From Meandrina meandrites (Eukaryota > Cnidaria > Anthozoa > Scleractinia > Meandrinidae), in assembly GCA_963693305.1 (NCBI GenBank), contig OY855914.1:19825472-19889471 (forward strand): a stretch of 64,000 bases of DNA, read 5' to 3'. A program made the translations under genes and the position numbers. Below, piece by piece: positions 22,514 through 35,847 of the stretch; position 1 is the stretch's first letter; each line of letters begins with the position of its first letter. The notes beneath the pieces are model-generated. The model was given only the letters and a program-made list of their open reading frames with translations. It ran no database searches and was not told where the DNA came from.

Positions 22514-23678
22514 TTTAATGTAAATGAACTACTGTGTTTCGAATAAATCATCCTTTACCTCAAGTGCGATTCAGGGTCAGTCAGATACGTTTTTTTTTAT
22601 TATTTTCCGCGCGGAAGTAGTGTTAGGTTAAGTAGACAAGAATAGAATTGCTCTCGTGCGATAAAAAAGTACGATATTTTATTTCTCGCTTTCTTACAAT
22701 ATTTATACATCAGTTGGCCTTTGCCTGAGGCAAGCTATTCGTTTAGTCTACTCTTTGTAATGTTGAATAATAATAAAAAAAGTTGGAATGTTTTTGTTGA
22801 GCTGTTATTTTTGTGGGGTCGACACTATTGCATGAAAACTACCAGACATCCTATCAGATTGAACGGAAAATTATGCGTCACACTCGTACGACCTCGTACT
22901 GGTATTTTCGAAGTAAACTCCTCGGCCAAGTTCCAAACCACTCACAAAGTAGCACTTTAAACTAACTTCCGCGCAGTTTATATAACGACCGGTTTTTCAC
23001 GGAAGCCAAGGTCAGTTGAATCAGTGCATTAATTCTATTTACATTTTCCTAGCACCTCTTCCTGTCACATGTGAAAACAAAAGTGGATCGCTGCTACAAA
23101 AATCGACAAGATTCCCAAAAGACAAAAGAATAAAATAATCTTCATCCCCCTTCCCCCAGCCATTATATTCAAGCTCCTCTCGAGGCCCCCAGTAAAAAAA
23201 AAATGCGTCATACCCAGATTTTCTTTGACAGGTTGGCTGGCTTAGTGAGGGACCCTCTGTGATAATTACGTGAAGTACGCGATTAGATTACAGGGTTGAC
23301 GATAAAAAGGTGCGCTTTCATGGAGTGCTTACCTCAAAACAGTTAAACATTATGAGCTTAGGTGCCTCTAGTTAAACGAAATTGTCCTAGAAAAAAAAAA
23401 ATTGTGTTCAGCAGGCCTGCCCGGGATTTTTTGCTATCAGGAAGTTGTGGTTTGTTTATTGTTGGATACTACTTCCGGTTGGGCTATCGAATTCTGGGTA
23501 ATAACGCAGGCGCTCTTGCACAAAGTGGGCAGAACCGACCGGCTGTGATGGAATGAAAGTTTGTTGTTTTTGTTCGCTGAATAGAATGACTTGTGAATGT
23601 CGCTAGCCCACGATTTCTCGTCAGTTCAATGACGAATGATGCCCGATATAGATCAGTTGTGTTCGTTATGATATAATT
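22514..23678. other. 3' flank of homeobox B and presumed promoter of phosphatase gene
   Basis: 22600-22790 repeats the 3' flank of gene A (17457-17650), with the shared motif TTCCGCGCGGAAGTAGTGTT, itself partly palindromic. No gene is evident from 22800 to 23678. The last 300 bases directly upstream of the phosphatase ATG contain ACTTCCGG, an ETS-type site common in housekeeping promoters; this assignment is inference. Confidence 0.5.
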
Positions 23679-26600
23679 ATGACTTCTCCAAAGATTCCCG
23701 AAGGTCTGCAGGCTTTCCTGCAACACGCCGAGAGTTTACATCCGTCGAACAATGCTCGTCGAGAGAATGGTTTTGCCAAAGAATTTCAGGTATGTTGTTG
23801 CTAGAGGTTTTTTCAACCTAGGTACGAATAGCAACAAATTTCTAAGTCCCAAGCTAGCTCATACCCACTCACATTGAAGAATTGGTCACGAAAAATCGCT
23901 TGAAATGTTGATAACAAAACCGAAATGTTGGGTTATTGCCGTGTTTTCGCTTAATGTGCAAGCTAAATTGATCATTTATCATAACGCCAGGTTAATTTCG
24001 GTTCACTCTATATGACAAACAGGTCATTGCACAATCTGTAGTTAACTGCAGTAAATTGAGTTTTGTAGTTGAAATTTTTAACCTGTCCTTCAAAAGTCAC
24101 CATTATTTTAAGTGTATTAATGTGTAAGCTTATATCAGTAAACATGTAATTGATCATAAATCAATTATTAATTCAAAGCTCAATTTCCCAAAGATGGCCT
24201 TTTGTTGTCCTAAAATTGAGTCTGCACTGCGTCAAGACAGGGCTGCAGCAGCCTTTAATATAAAAATGTTCATATGATATGGAATTGCGTAGTGTATGTT
24301 TGGATGAACCTTTCCAGCTAGTGATTTCCTTGTTTATAATTGGCAAATAAATTCACCAGCGATTCTGCAGCAACCCCCCTGGTGTTATACTCTTGCACTC
24401 TACAAAACTGAAACTTTTTCAGCCAATCAAGTTCTACAATTCTGCGGCAACCCACTCCCCTGTTTGTGTGTGAACTCCTGCACCCCACCAAATTGAAACT
24501 GAGATAATCATGAAATTACTGAACCATCAGATTTTTAATTTTCTCTCGTGACTTTTTAAAATGGTGGACATAGAGTGCAAATGGGGAAAAATATCACTGT
24601 GCATGCAGTGAGGAGAGAAATTTTTTGTTGTGATTTTTGCTTACCAGTGATCAAATTTATTTATTGCTGCAGTGAATTATAGAATAGGCATGACATTACT
24701 TCTAGATAACCAGCATAGACTTGTATTTATAAACAATGGCCTCCATTTGGTGTGAAAATATGCACAAATATTTGTCCACGGACATTATCTGCTCCGGGGA
24801 AGCAAACACTTTTCCGAGAGTGAAGCTTGAGTAAAACTATGAGTTTCGAGGAACAGATACAGTGTAATGTCCAAGGACATCTGTGCATGTTTTTGAAGCC
24901 AAATGGATGCTATTGTGTTTAGTATCCTCCAAATATTTTCTTTCAAGGCTGCATTTTGGGAGACCTTTCCTCAAAGCTTTTAAACATCAAAGGAATTCTA
25001 TCAGCGCTCAAAATATTATTAGTCTGTTCCAAGTGTTTCATTTTAACAATTTACTGAGGATAATTTAAGCTTAATGCGTGAACGTAAAATGGCAAAGTGT
25101 GAAAACTGGGGAATATCACTTGGGGAGTATCGTCTGATATTCCCCAGTTTTGGCTGCATTGCGTGACGTGTTTAGACCAATTGCGTGCGCAAAATATATA
25201 AGGATGGATTATAAAATTTGGTATGGATGGTATTAACAGTGTAACAACAAATCATAATTTAATAATCCTAGGATAGATACAGACAGTTTTGAATTCAAAA
25301 AAACATGTTTCATATGAATGCAGGTTATTGAAAACATGTTTTTCAATTTCAAAACCTGTGTATTGCACCCAAGGCAATATTGACATGGCATACTGTGAAA
25401 TATGTGTTTTTATTTCCATTTCTAGCAATTGAAGGATATGTCCTCCAAGTTAAAAAGAGATCCAGAATATACCACTCATCATGGAGAACTTGATTACAAT
25501 CGACCTAAAAACCGATATAAGGACATTTTACCATGTAAGTGCTGGCTGTCACTGAGTAGGTGGCGAAAGTAAAAAGAAAAGTAGCTGGGGGACAAAATTT
25601 TGTTGTTTCATATATTTTTGGTTTTCCAGTGGTTTTGTTGCAAAGAAGAAAGGCTGAAACTCATAGTAACTGGGGGAATTCCCCGGTTCCTGGCCCTTAG
25701 TGAAAGCCCTACATGTATATGAGCCATGGCTGGTACAAGCTTGAAAAGAGTTTCAGATGTGCTTACGTGTATAACAAGGGGATTGTATTAACAGGAGGGA
25801 GGGGCTTACCACATAAAAAGAACTCATTTGGAAATGAGTTGGCAAAAAACAATTTAAAGGCCCTGATTGGCAATATAAAAAGGAAATCACTTCAATTTTA
25901 TGAAATAAGTACATGTATGTAGCTGGCTTCTCTTAGCAAGGTTGGGCAAAGTTTCCAACACTGTTCAAGATCATCAGCCATTGGTCAGGTGCTTAAAGAA
26001 AGCACTGTATATACAGGACTGCAAATAACAGTTGGTCGTCCATTTATGGCTGAAATTTGCCATTCTGTTGACACAATTACAAATCACATGTGAGAATAGC
26101 CACTGGAAAATGTGTTAACCTTTGCACTTATTATCACCATACGGCAGATTCAGATGTGATGTCTGACCAAAATTGTGGCCTTGTCGGACACTGGCCTTTC
26201 AAGGGAAAGTAATCATTTGCAGTCCTGAATATGAAGGTGATATGTGATCTGCGAAGATCACATATCACCTTCATATATATCCGCAGTTCATATATGAATC
26301 ATTTTATATACATTACATCATTTCACTCCTTTCACGGGAAAATACGAACTCACATTGACCTCGCTCCCAATGTGTGGCTTCATAGCTCAGTCGGTAGAGC
26401 ATCGCACCGGTTTCGCGGAGGTTACGGGTTCGAATCCCGTTGAAGCCCTGATTTTTTTTCAGGCTCCTTTATTCCAATTGCTTAAATTTGAAATTGACTG
26501 CGAAGATCACATATCACCTTCATATATATCTGCAGTTCATATATGAATCATTTCATATACATTACATCAGTCCTGAATATGTTTATACGTACATGCGATT

Positions 26601-29600
26601 TGTTATCTGTTAATTGTGGATACCCAAATATTTACTGATAGTTGTGCAACATTTAATACTATTTTATTCAATTTTTCTAGTTGACAATAATCGTATTGTC
26701 CTACCATCGTTGCCTGGTATACCTGGATCAGATTACATCAATGGAAATTATGTCAAGGTACATAATATGTAGGATCAACTAGTTACAGTGAAGAAGGAAA
26801 GGGATGACTGACTCTCAAGCTCACTCTGTACCAACTTGAGAGAAATGCTTGAGAATTGTGAATTAAACTAGGCGTGGACAAAGTTCAGACGAGATCAACT
26901 CAGATTGTGGTTTGAATAATCTTGAAAAGCAGCCATTCAAGAACGAGGGAATACACAATTTTAGCTGCTATTCTTATTCAAATCAATGATCTGAGTTGAT
27001 CCAGTCCAACTTTTGTTCCTGTGCATTTAAAATGCTATGTTCATCATCTGGTGATTATAATAACCAGGTCATAAGCTGCATCTCTTTACCAATCTACATA
27101 TAAATGGCCAGGGCATCTGACAAGATGCGGTGGCATGGATCTGCATAATTCGCTAACTTCCGTACTTCATACCATTTTCCGTATAAAACAGAAAAAAATT
27201 GCTTCATATTTAATGATGCCAAGCAGCTGCTTACCATCCTCACAAACAGAAATTTTGAAGAAATTGATTATTTTGAAACAGTTTTTCTCCTAAAATAGCG
27301 ACGAAAACACACTACAGTACTTCAATCATAAACAATTTGTAACCTCCAGGCGTTCCAGGCGTGTTTTTGCATTGGGCCTGGACACCAGTTTTGTTTTAAC
27401 ATGTATTTCTATTAGTTGAAAAGCATATTACCATTTCATGGAATAGCAATAATTGATAAGAAACTGTGTTGAAAACTCCAACTCCTTGTCTTCTTTCACT
27501 TGTTTGGTCTATCGGTCATCTGTGGTTAATCATAATTAACATGGATAAATTTGTCATCAAAGAGACCAAGAAGAATAATCTTCACTTGGTTGTACAGTTA
27601 ACAGCAAAGACTTGCAACAAGTCGACCTCATGGGCTAGACAAGCGACAAATTAAGCAGCCAAGCAAAGCGAACTTTGCAGCCTAGTGAGGGAAGTGCCAA
27701 AAAAAAAATGACAGAATGTCTTTGCTGACAGTCTTATAACAGCAAAGGATAGAGTGAGCCAGTATTGTAGAGTTTTTAATGCAGATAATGGATTTTTATT
27801 TTGGCTAACATGCATTGTTGTATTAGATCTCGTAAGGAAATCTGTCCTTGACAAGCACCTTAAATTATCCATGCATAAGAAATGAACTACATTGTAAACC
27901 TGGGCCATTCAGTGTTATTTAGCTTGGAATTTCATGTACAAGCCAAGTTCACAACAACAACAAAAAAAGAGCTATGTACGTCTGAACACCGCTGACTACA
28001 AGGGAACACTGGCACTCTTTGTTGTTAACTCTGTTAAATTGCATTTAACTGCATTTAAATTTGACCCTTATTGTGATTGGTGCCTTGATGAATGGGCTCT
28101 GATTCTTTGACCTGAACTTATGGTGTGATTGGCTTCAAAATATTGGGTGGCCTCCATTGAGTTTATTGCACTCTGTATAATGATAATTACTCATGACAAG
28201 CAGATATGCATCAGCGCTCCAAGCTGTGACCATTTTGGTCACCATGGAGAGTGAAAATAAAATTTGGCAACTAAATTTTCCACATGGCAGGTTGCCAATT
28301 TGGCAACCAGTTCAGTGCAAAGGCTGGGCTGGCTAGGCATCAACAATGTTTTTTACCGTTCAATTACTTTGCCAAACAAATTTGACCGCAAAACTTTCCA
28401 TTACAACTATTTCAATCGCCTATATCTTGCTTATCTTTATTGTGTTGTTTGATTTTACTTTTCCATCATTTAACTGAACTGTCTTCCTTACCTGTTTCTT
28501 CGAACATGTATTTACTTTTCTGCATGATAATTGAAACAGTCCAACAACAAAAACTCTTCAATACAAACAAATTAAGTACGTCAAGTTTTTCGGACGATTT
28601 TAATGGTCAGCTCATCATGGTCAGCGGTATTCATGTAAGGTGACATAAGGTGTCTTTTAAAAACACTTTGCTTTCGGCAACCAAATTTTTCTAGTGGCAA
28701 CCATTTTACAAAAGGAAGTCGCCAGAAGGCCACTTCTAAAAAAACTTGAGCTTGGAGCACTGTGCATACATGTATCCATGTTTTGCAGTTCAATTTTGTT
28801 CTTGGTTCAATTATTTTTTATTTTCCTTTGATTTTGGGTGTGGTAATAATGGATAATATGAGGTCAAAACAAAGGATAGTAAAATATGAACCAAGGTTAA
28901 AATTAAACCACAACAAATGCACATGTACACTGTAGGCTAGAATGTCAATAAACAGCATGACCAGCATGTACCAGTACTAGCACCATGTTACATGTATGTT
29001 AAATAAGTTTATTTATTTATTATTTATTTATTTAAGGATTCGTACAAAGTACAGGTGCTTAACAATAGGACGTAGGTCCCCTACTTGGTTAAAACACCCA
29101 CACCCAGCCCCCTAAAAAATATCCCGAAAAAAACCCTTCCCTGACCCGACTAAACTACTAATCAAATAAATCTAAATAACACAAATACAATCTGAAATAT
29201 ACTAATCAACTTAACAAGTACAGACAGAGAAAATATTAACACGGCGACACTTAGGACAAATTAATTTAAAAGAACGAAAATTGTCACCATCAAAAACATT
29301 TAAAAGTCTAGTAAAATAAAATGACTTAAGTTTACTTTTAAAAGAGCTAATAGTGTCGGAATCTTTAATATTTTTAGGTAAACTGTTCCATATCAAAGTT
29401 ATTCTGTTAAAGTAAAAGTCTCGGAAGGAAGACGTACGACAAGCGTTTGTCTTTAAATGCAGCCCTGAAGAAGCACGGCGCGTGTTGCCCTTTAGAAAAG
29501 AAAAATAATAACTAAATTCACGAGTGAAGTCTATATGCCCATGAAGGCACTTAAAAAAGAAGACTAAGTCAAGATATTCTAACCAGTAATTAAGCGGTAA

Positions 29601-32600
29601 TAACTTTAGCTTGATTAGACGAACCTTATAACATAGGTTACTATTCCTTAATATAAAACGAGTAGCTCTCCTTTGTATGTTTTCTACAAGTAATAAATTG
29701 CTGATAATTGACTGAGGGGCCCATAACTGAGAGCAAAAACAAAAATGAGAGCGCACTAATGAGCAGTAAAGACGCAAAAGCGCTGTACTACCAACAATAC
29801 CTGCGCAGTTTCTTTTGAGAAAACCGAGCATTCTATTAGCTTTGGCTACAATCATAACTATGTGATCTTTCCAAGACGTGTCATTTGCAATCACAATACC
29901 TAAATCTCTTTCAGATATGACAACCTCCACGTTAATACCATTTAAACTATAGCAACGAGGTGGACTAAGGCGCTTCCTAGAAATTCGCAGGTTACTGCAC
30001 TTAGTAGGCTGAAAGAACAACTCATTTCGCAACGACCAATTTGAAAGCGCATCTAAATCTTGCTGCAGTTTGAAATAATCAGAATGATGATTGGTAACCT
30101 TGTAACATTTTGAGTCATCTGCAAACATAGCCAGTATCGCACTGGTAACTACATCAGGCATATCATTAACAAATAATAAGAACAGTATCGGACCCAATTG
30201 GGACCCTTGCGGGACTCCTGACCCTACATCGGTCCATCTAGAGAACGTTCCATTTACCACCACTCTCTGACTCCTCCCAGTTAGATACGAGTGAAACCAA
30301 GATAGTAAAGGGTCTCTAATTCCAAAGGTTGATAGCTTGGAAACCAGCTTAGCGGGACATACAGAGTCAAAAGCCTTTGCAAAGTCGAGATAGATAATAT
30401 CAGTTTCAATCCCACGATCCAGCGCGCCACCAATATCATAAAAAGCTTCTAAGAGCTGCGTGACACGAGACTTTCCTTTTTGAAAACCGTGTTGGAATGG
30501 ATACAGCAACTCCTTCACGTGTGGGACGAGACGCGAAGCCACGCAACGTTCTTGGACTTTGGAAATAACAGGTAGCAGAGACACAGGGCGATAATTGTCA
30601 ACTAAATCTTTCTTGCCTTTTTTGAAAATTGGAGGAACATTTGCTCTCTTCCAATCAGATAGCTGACAGCCATGACTTAGACTGAAATTTATAATCGCTG
30701 TTATAGAGGGTGCTAGAGACTCTGCACATTCTTTCAATACGATCGTGGGTAGTTTATCGTGACCGATAGCTTTATGAGTGTCTAGTGAGCGTAGTATATC
30801 CTCAATTTCGTCAACTGACACTATAATGTGAGATAAAAAGTTCTTTACTCCTGGAAGTATAGGCACGTCGACATTTACTTCACAGTCAGAATGATCTTTG
30901 TATATAGATCTGAAAAAGTCATTAAAAGCCTCTGCACGTCCTCGGTCATCAGAAAAGACAGCATTATTGTAGGTCACCTTATCAGGAATCGGCTTCTTTT
31001 TGCTTTTAAAAGAGAAGTAAGACCAGAAACGCTTGGAGTTCCTGTGGATTTCGTCGCTTATGTTCTTTACGTAGTTTCTTCTTTCATAACGTAGACGGTT
31101 TTTGATTTGCTGTCTTAACTTCCTGAAATCAGCTGTTAATTTGTATGTTTTTGACAATTTTTTTTTTTTTAGGGACCAGATGGTAAGACGGCTTACTTAG
31201 CACTGCAGGGGCCTCTTCCAAGGACTGTGGATGATTTCTGGAGGTTGATCGCTTCTCACAGGTGTCAGGTAATTAAGTACGAGTGTGCAGTTTGTCGTTG
31301 AAACTTACATGAGTGTTAAGTTATGTCTGACACTTGTGTGTCTAATGAAAATTCAGTCACTGAGAATTGATAATTACTACTGTTCCTCTAGATTATTATC
31401 ATGGTATGCAGAGAAATTGAGATGGGCAAGGTAAGTGTTCCATCAGTGTTTTGATTGGTGTGTTTGCAAACAAGTTTGTTTCCCACCACTGGTATTCCCT
31501 TGTGAATCCTGGATTCTGGTAAGACCCAGCAATTTGGGAGTTTCTCCGGCAGGATATTCCAGCCATGGAGTGGTAGGAAAATAATGTTAAGGCAGTAATT
31601 GCTGTCATCATACGGCCTCATGGAAAAACATGACTATCTAGTCAAGGCATGTACATGACTTGTATAGTCAAACCTCAATTATCCGGACCTCGATTATCCG
31701 GATTTGCTACTCTGGTCCCATTTTTTCATGAATCTTTATAATTACCATAATGAAATCAGGATGAACATCATTTCTGCCAACTTTGACATACTATTGATAT
31801 TTTCCTGGTATTTGTTGTTATGTATTTCTTCATTAAACACAGTTTTTCCACAGATTTTTGCATGATGACAAGAACGTGTGTTTGTGAAACGTTCTTAGCT
31901 TAGTAACCAAGTATTAGATCGTCTGGCTCATTAATATTCATATTTTCAATTATCCGGACTCTCGATTATCCGGACTATTTAGTCCAGTCCCCACGAGTCT
32001 GGATAATCGAGGTTTGACTGTACTTAATATAAAGTTCTGCACCTTTCAATGATGTCAACTCTGAAGTTACCGTCATGTAACAGTAGCATTTTTTGCTGGA
32101 CTGTCGTTCAACAAATCAAATGTATCAAAATCTACAACTCGTAAGCAACAGATGTGACCTTTTGAACTGGTCAAAAGTAAACTTCTGTTTACTGCGAAGT
32201 CTGCTTACTAGATGATTGACAGCAGCAAAAACATAACATTGGACGTGGGCAGAGTATGCATGTTATCAAAAGATGGCAGCAATTGATATACTGTACATAC
32301 AGTAGCTGCAATAACAGAAAATTAATTAATATCTGAAGTATAAATATCATTCTCTTGTACCTATAGCTCAAATGTAAGAGGTATTGGCCAGAAACCAAAG
32401 ATGAGATTCTGACCTTTGCTGGTTTGGAGATATCTTTGGTGAGCTTAAAGATATATCTTGCATTATTTACAATTTCACTGAGCAATGCAAAAAGCCAAAA
32501 GCTGTGACATAATTCCTTTGAAAGCGCTGTTTATTGGTAAACAAAACAAAATTAGTCTTCAGCACATTGACATGTGCAACTTCAATCACTTATTAACTGC

Positions 32601-35600
32601 AATGCTGCTTGCAAAAAGTTTTTTCTTCTTGAAAGGATTATGTCAAACCATTTTACCATGATTTTGGTCTGACAAAACGTCACACCTATGATTATTTTAA
32701 TGTATAGCTTAATCTGATTCATGAGGGGGAGGTGCGGTGGCCTAGTGGTTAGTGCGCTGGACTCTGAATCAAATGGTCCAGGTTCGAGCTCTCGCGTGGG
32801 CACTGTGTTGTGTTCTTGGGCAAGATACCTTACTAGATCAAATTGCCTCTCTCCACCCAGGTGTATAAATGGGTACTGGCAAATAACTGCTTGGGGTAAC
32901 TCTGCGACGGACTTAAGTTAGCATCCCATCCAGGGTGGAGTAGAAATACAGTAGTCGATTCATGCTACGGAAACCGGGATAAGCTCCGGCCTGATGGGCC
33001 ACTGGGCTCGTATGCAGACTTGACCATTTTTATTTTATGACAGAGTGTCTGACTATGGTAACCCTTGGGATTTTGTCAGACTTGAGACAATGTTGGTTGA
33101 CCATTGTCCAATGAACGACTGTTGTTTGCAGTCCTGAACATTACAGTTATAGGTGTTAATTGATTGGGACATTGCACAAAATAATACTGACATGAAATTT
33201 TTGAAATTTGGAGATGGATTTAGCTTTAGCCTCAGTTGGCTTATGGTTTTGCACTCCAGATCTATCTACAGACCTTGGTGTTTAGACCTGCAGATCTAAC
33301 CAAGTGCCACTTATGTCATTTTGTTCATGGGCAAGGAAATCCATCATAATTTTAATTTTCATTCTCTCCCCAAGATGGGCCTTGGTGGCTAGTCTGTTTG
33401 AACTTTGTGTTTTAGGCTTGTTTCAATAGTGTGCAACTTGGCACTCTTTTTGACCTCTGATCTTTCAACTTTTCAGATCTCTGAGGACAATCTTGCAGAA
33501 GGGTTTGTTATGAGAACAATGTGTATGAAATCTGCAGCATCTAAGGTATGTGGGCATGCTGTTGAAGAGAATCAAACTGAGATCTATATTCTGTTCATTT
33601 CTTTTTGCGTGAAACTGAAAACCTTCTATTTGCGTTTCTTTTAACGCAATACTTACTTGAAACCATTCAGTCATCTATAAAAATCACTTCAGTGTGCCAC
33701 TTTAATGTTTAATGTCCTGTGTTTGCTAATTTCTACATCAACCTCAAGTTCAACGGCAGTGTAAATCCAAAGCTCTGGGTCAAACTCTTGTTCTTCATCA
33801 GGGCATCAGGGTTTTGCACCCAGGGAAAGTGTTAGCAAGGCCCTACCGTCTTTGATAAACTTAATATTAAGTCAGTCCAGATGTTGAAAACAGCTGGCAA
33901 ATTCATGTTCATAGCCGGTTAATTTGCCCATTGCCTGGTCCTAATGAAACCTGGGCTGCAGAAGTTCATAACCACAGTCTTGGATGAGCATCAGAGCCTG
34001 GCTTTGAATTTCAATAGCTTCCATAATTCTTCTTCTGAAATTGCTGTCCTCCCTTGCAATGATGACTGCATTTTCTGTGTTTTATTTGTGACCTGTCTCT
34101 TTAAGGTGTTTTGTGGCTAACCGATAAAGAGTGCGCACTCTTGTACTGTCAAATTTATTTATATTTATTTATTTTATTTCAGGAGGAAATGACCGTGACA
34201 CAGTTACAGTACACAGCATGGCCTGATCATGATGTCCCAAAGTCTGCAGCACCCCTTATTGAACTAAACAAAACACTCAGGGCTATACAAGGAAACAGGA
34301 AGCAAGTTGCCCTCATCCACTGCAGGTATTAAATTTGACAGCTTCTAGGTGTTGCAGATGGTGTGATCACCAGTTGACGTAAAACCAAGCCCTAACTTTC
34401 TAATCAAATCACAGTGTTTAAAATATTATGTGAACCAATCAACTTTTGTGTATTTATTTAAACTACAGTTAATTAAGACAGGCTTTCTGTATTGAAAGAC
34501 TGAATAAATTAAGAAAGGCTTTCTGTATAGAAAGACTGAGTAAATTAAGAAAGGCTTTCTGTATTAAAGGGGCTACGTCACGGGGATTTTGCAGCTTTTT
34601 GGTCTAAACTGTTCTGAATTTAGTGTTAGGCAACTTAACCCATGTAAAACATTATCTTTGAAAATCTTAAGGAAGACACGACCTTAATTTGCGGATAGAA
34701 ATCAAACTAATGCTATTAACATTAAGTTTTTGACGACGCTCAGAAACAACTTGAAAAGTTTAGCCTTAATTTTTCAAGTTGCAATCCATTTCCATCCAAG
34801 CCATCCGCAGCCAAAGACGCTTGTTAACAGCTTTAGTGCTCTAATATAGCAATTGTTAATAAAAATAGCCCATTATTTTATGGTTTCCTACACCACAAAT
34901 GTAAATTTTGGGTGTTTGAAAATTGGCTAAAATCCGTGACAAAGCCCCTTTAATACAGAAAGACTATAATTATAAATTAGGAAAGCCTTTCCATATAGTA
35001 AAGCTGAATAAATTAAGAACGGCTTTCTGCATAGAAAGACTGTAACGAAAGAAAGGTTTTCTGTATTATGTGCCTCACTTCTCAAAATAATATTATTTAA
35101 TGAGCAAATAATCTAGTAATAATATTAACGTTAAAGTGTAGCTTCGTAAGCCTAAATCTAAACAAAAAAAATTGCTCGATCCTTCATTGTACTGTTCTAG
35201 GCTTAGAGTGTGATATTTGTCTATAAGAAGTGTACTGTATTAACAATGACATTAGCTAGCATTAATACTTTAATGAAATGTACGACCACAGTAAGCAAGT
35301 CACATTCCTATTTTGTGCTTGGGATGTTCTTCTTACAGTGCTGGTTGTGGTAGAACAGGAACAATATGTGCCGTAGATTATGCCTGGACTTTGTTAAAAA
35401 TGCAAGTAAGTAGCGACAGTAGTTAGAAGACACTCGGCATTCTCTGACTATTGGAAATCCACAAATCTGATTTTTTTCTCCCATTGTTTTCTATTTAACA
35501 ATAATTTAGACAATAAGCCCAGGTTTTTTATGAGCAAATAGTCAACGAGGTTCAACTGAGTTGACTATCACTCAGAACAGAAAACAAGGGCAAGAAATCT

Positions 35601-35847
35601 AACTGTTTTTAGTAGAAAAAAATACAAAAAAATCAATTAAAACTTACAATTTTATGCACTTAATGAAGCCAAGAATAAAAAAAAAAATATATTAATTGTC
35701 TTTTAAAAGCAACATGTGAGCAATTGTGTAACATATTAAGTATTTCAAATGCTGCTAATTTGTATCTTGCAGAAAACCAGTAATTTTAGTGTGTATGGCA
35801 TAGTAGCAGGCCTTAGAAGACAAAGAATGGCCATGGTTCAAACCAAG
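23679..35847 (+). CDS. Phosphatase exons 1-10: catalytic domain
   Basis: Exon 1 encodes [20 protein letters not shown] and ends in a phase 0 GT donor. Exon 2 carries the phosphotyrosine-recognition loop KNRYKDILP, exon 3 [11 protein letters not shown], exon 4 [19 protein letters not shown], exon 5 [13 protein letters not shown], exon 6 CKRYWPE, exon 8 the WPD general-acid loop, exon 9 the P-loop remainder AGCGRTG, and exon 10 the start of the Q-loop. The nucleophilic Cys238 ends exon 8 and the P-loop Ser239 is split by a phase 2 intron. All catalytic residues are intact. Introns run from 123 bases to 4.4 kb, the largest (26758-31172) being swollen by a LINE. Confidence 0.93.

Noticed and set aside
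23484..23726. 80-aa minus-strand frame over phosphatase exon 1
   Set aside because: It is the shadow of the promoter and exon 1, with no supporting features.
26376..26448. Fully functional tRNA-Thr (GGT)
   Set aside because: C at position 33 and a mismatch in the anticodon stem make decoding function doubtful; it is kept as tRNA-like within a mobile element.
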